This document shows, one piece after another, positions 5,646 to 5,734 of a stretch of DNA of 5,734 nt. The first letter of the stretch is position 1. The number at the start of each line of letters is the position of its first letter. The position numbers and the translations under genes are program-made. Location: positions 1-5,734 of the forward strand of contig JAEWIK010000239.1 of the NCBI GenBank assembly GCA_023387135.1, in the 5' to 3' direction. Source of the stretch: Actinomycetes bacterium. GTDB taxonomy: Bacteria; Actinomycetota; Actinomycetes; Propionibacteriales; Propionibacteriaceae. The notes below the pieces were generated by a model. It was not told the origin of the DNA. It saw only the letters and a program-made list of their open reading frames with translations, and did not search any database.

Positions 5646-5734
5646 GTGGCACCCACCCTGGTGCGGGGCCAGCCGGACGTCGTCGGCGGGAATTCCTCGC
5701 CGGGCTCGTCGGCCGGCGCGTCCGGCGGCGGCGG
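5646..5734 (+). CDS. Possible start of a plus-strand gene running off the right edge (29 codons)
   Basis: A GTG at 5646-5648 is preceded by GGAGG (5636-5640) with a five-base spacer, an excellent arrangement. The frame stays open to the window end with almost exclusively G/C third positions, as in the real genes here. It begins VAPTLVRGQPDVVGGNSS and continues Gly/Ser/Ala-rich. An in-frame GTG at 5640-5642 is an alternative start. It would overlap the TGA at 5641-5643 that ends the upstream frame. No family can be named from 29 residues, and low-complexity high-GC sequence can mimic coding bias. Confidence 0.35.
   Translation, partial: MAPTLVRGQPDVVGGNSSPGSSAGASGGG

Noticed and set aside
4902..5656. 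Overlapping long minus-strand open frames (4902-5591, 4922-5656, 5131-5652).
   Set aside because: Arg/Gly/Ser/Pro-dominated translations with no domain, mutual overlap in all three frames and no good ribosome binding site. This is typical of spurious frames in high-GC DNA, though 5131-5652 cannot be fully excluded.
4929..5734. Plus-strand frame open for over 800 bases from ATG 4929 to the right edge.
   Set aside because: The translation is extremely Arg/Pro-rich until about the last 45 codons and spans the hairpins. Only the part from 5646 is kept as a weak candidate.

Overview
The window is high-GC DNA with strong G/C preference at third codon positions, AGGAGG-type ribosome binding sites and GTG starts. 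Together with the protein families present, this suggests a Streptomyces-like actinomycete. Nearly every supportable gene lies on the minus strand, so transcription runs from high to low coordinates. I had no database access: family calls are from motifs I can read, and the genus is an inference.

Reading in the direction of transcription, the right end (about 4480-5639) holds no convincing gene. It contains several perfect hairpins and the leader of the first operon. A possible plus-strand gene may begin at 5646 and leave the window. From 4468 to 2199 lies a three-gene operon: a TasA/camelysin-like small secreted protein (179 aa), an unrecognised secreted protein with four cysteines (332 aa), and an ER/SipW-type signal peptidase I with a Ser-His catalytic pair (204 aa). 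The two secreted proteins share an A-x-W-[T/S]-D-x-V-x-F-K-A type motif directly after the signal-peptide core. I infer that the peptidase processes both partners and that the products form a surface fibre or matrix. Two hairpins separate the first and second genes, and a strong hairpin closes the operon.

A single tRNA-Gly(UCC) gene follows at 1928-1998, with a candidate promoter just upstream.

The left third is a carbohydrate-uptake locus. A LacI-family repressor gene (1673-606) precedes a family 1 extracellular solute-binding lipoprotein gene (558 to beyond the left edge) by 47 bp. The repressor promoter region carries three TGTAGA/TCTACA-type palindromes with centres 20 and 23 bp apart. 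They overlap a -35/-10 pair, which points to tight autoregulation and sugar-inducible control of repressor and transporter together.

The most interesting element is the TasA-like/four-Cys protein/SipW operon. Its two substrates and dedicated peptidase look like a self-contained surface-structure system of a kind little described in filamentous actinomycetes.
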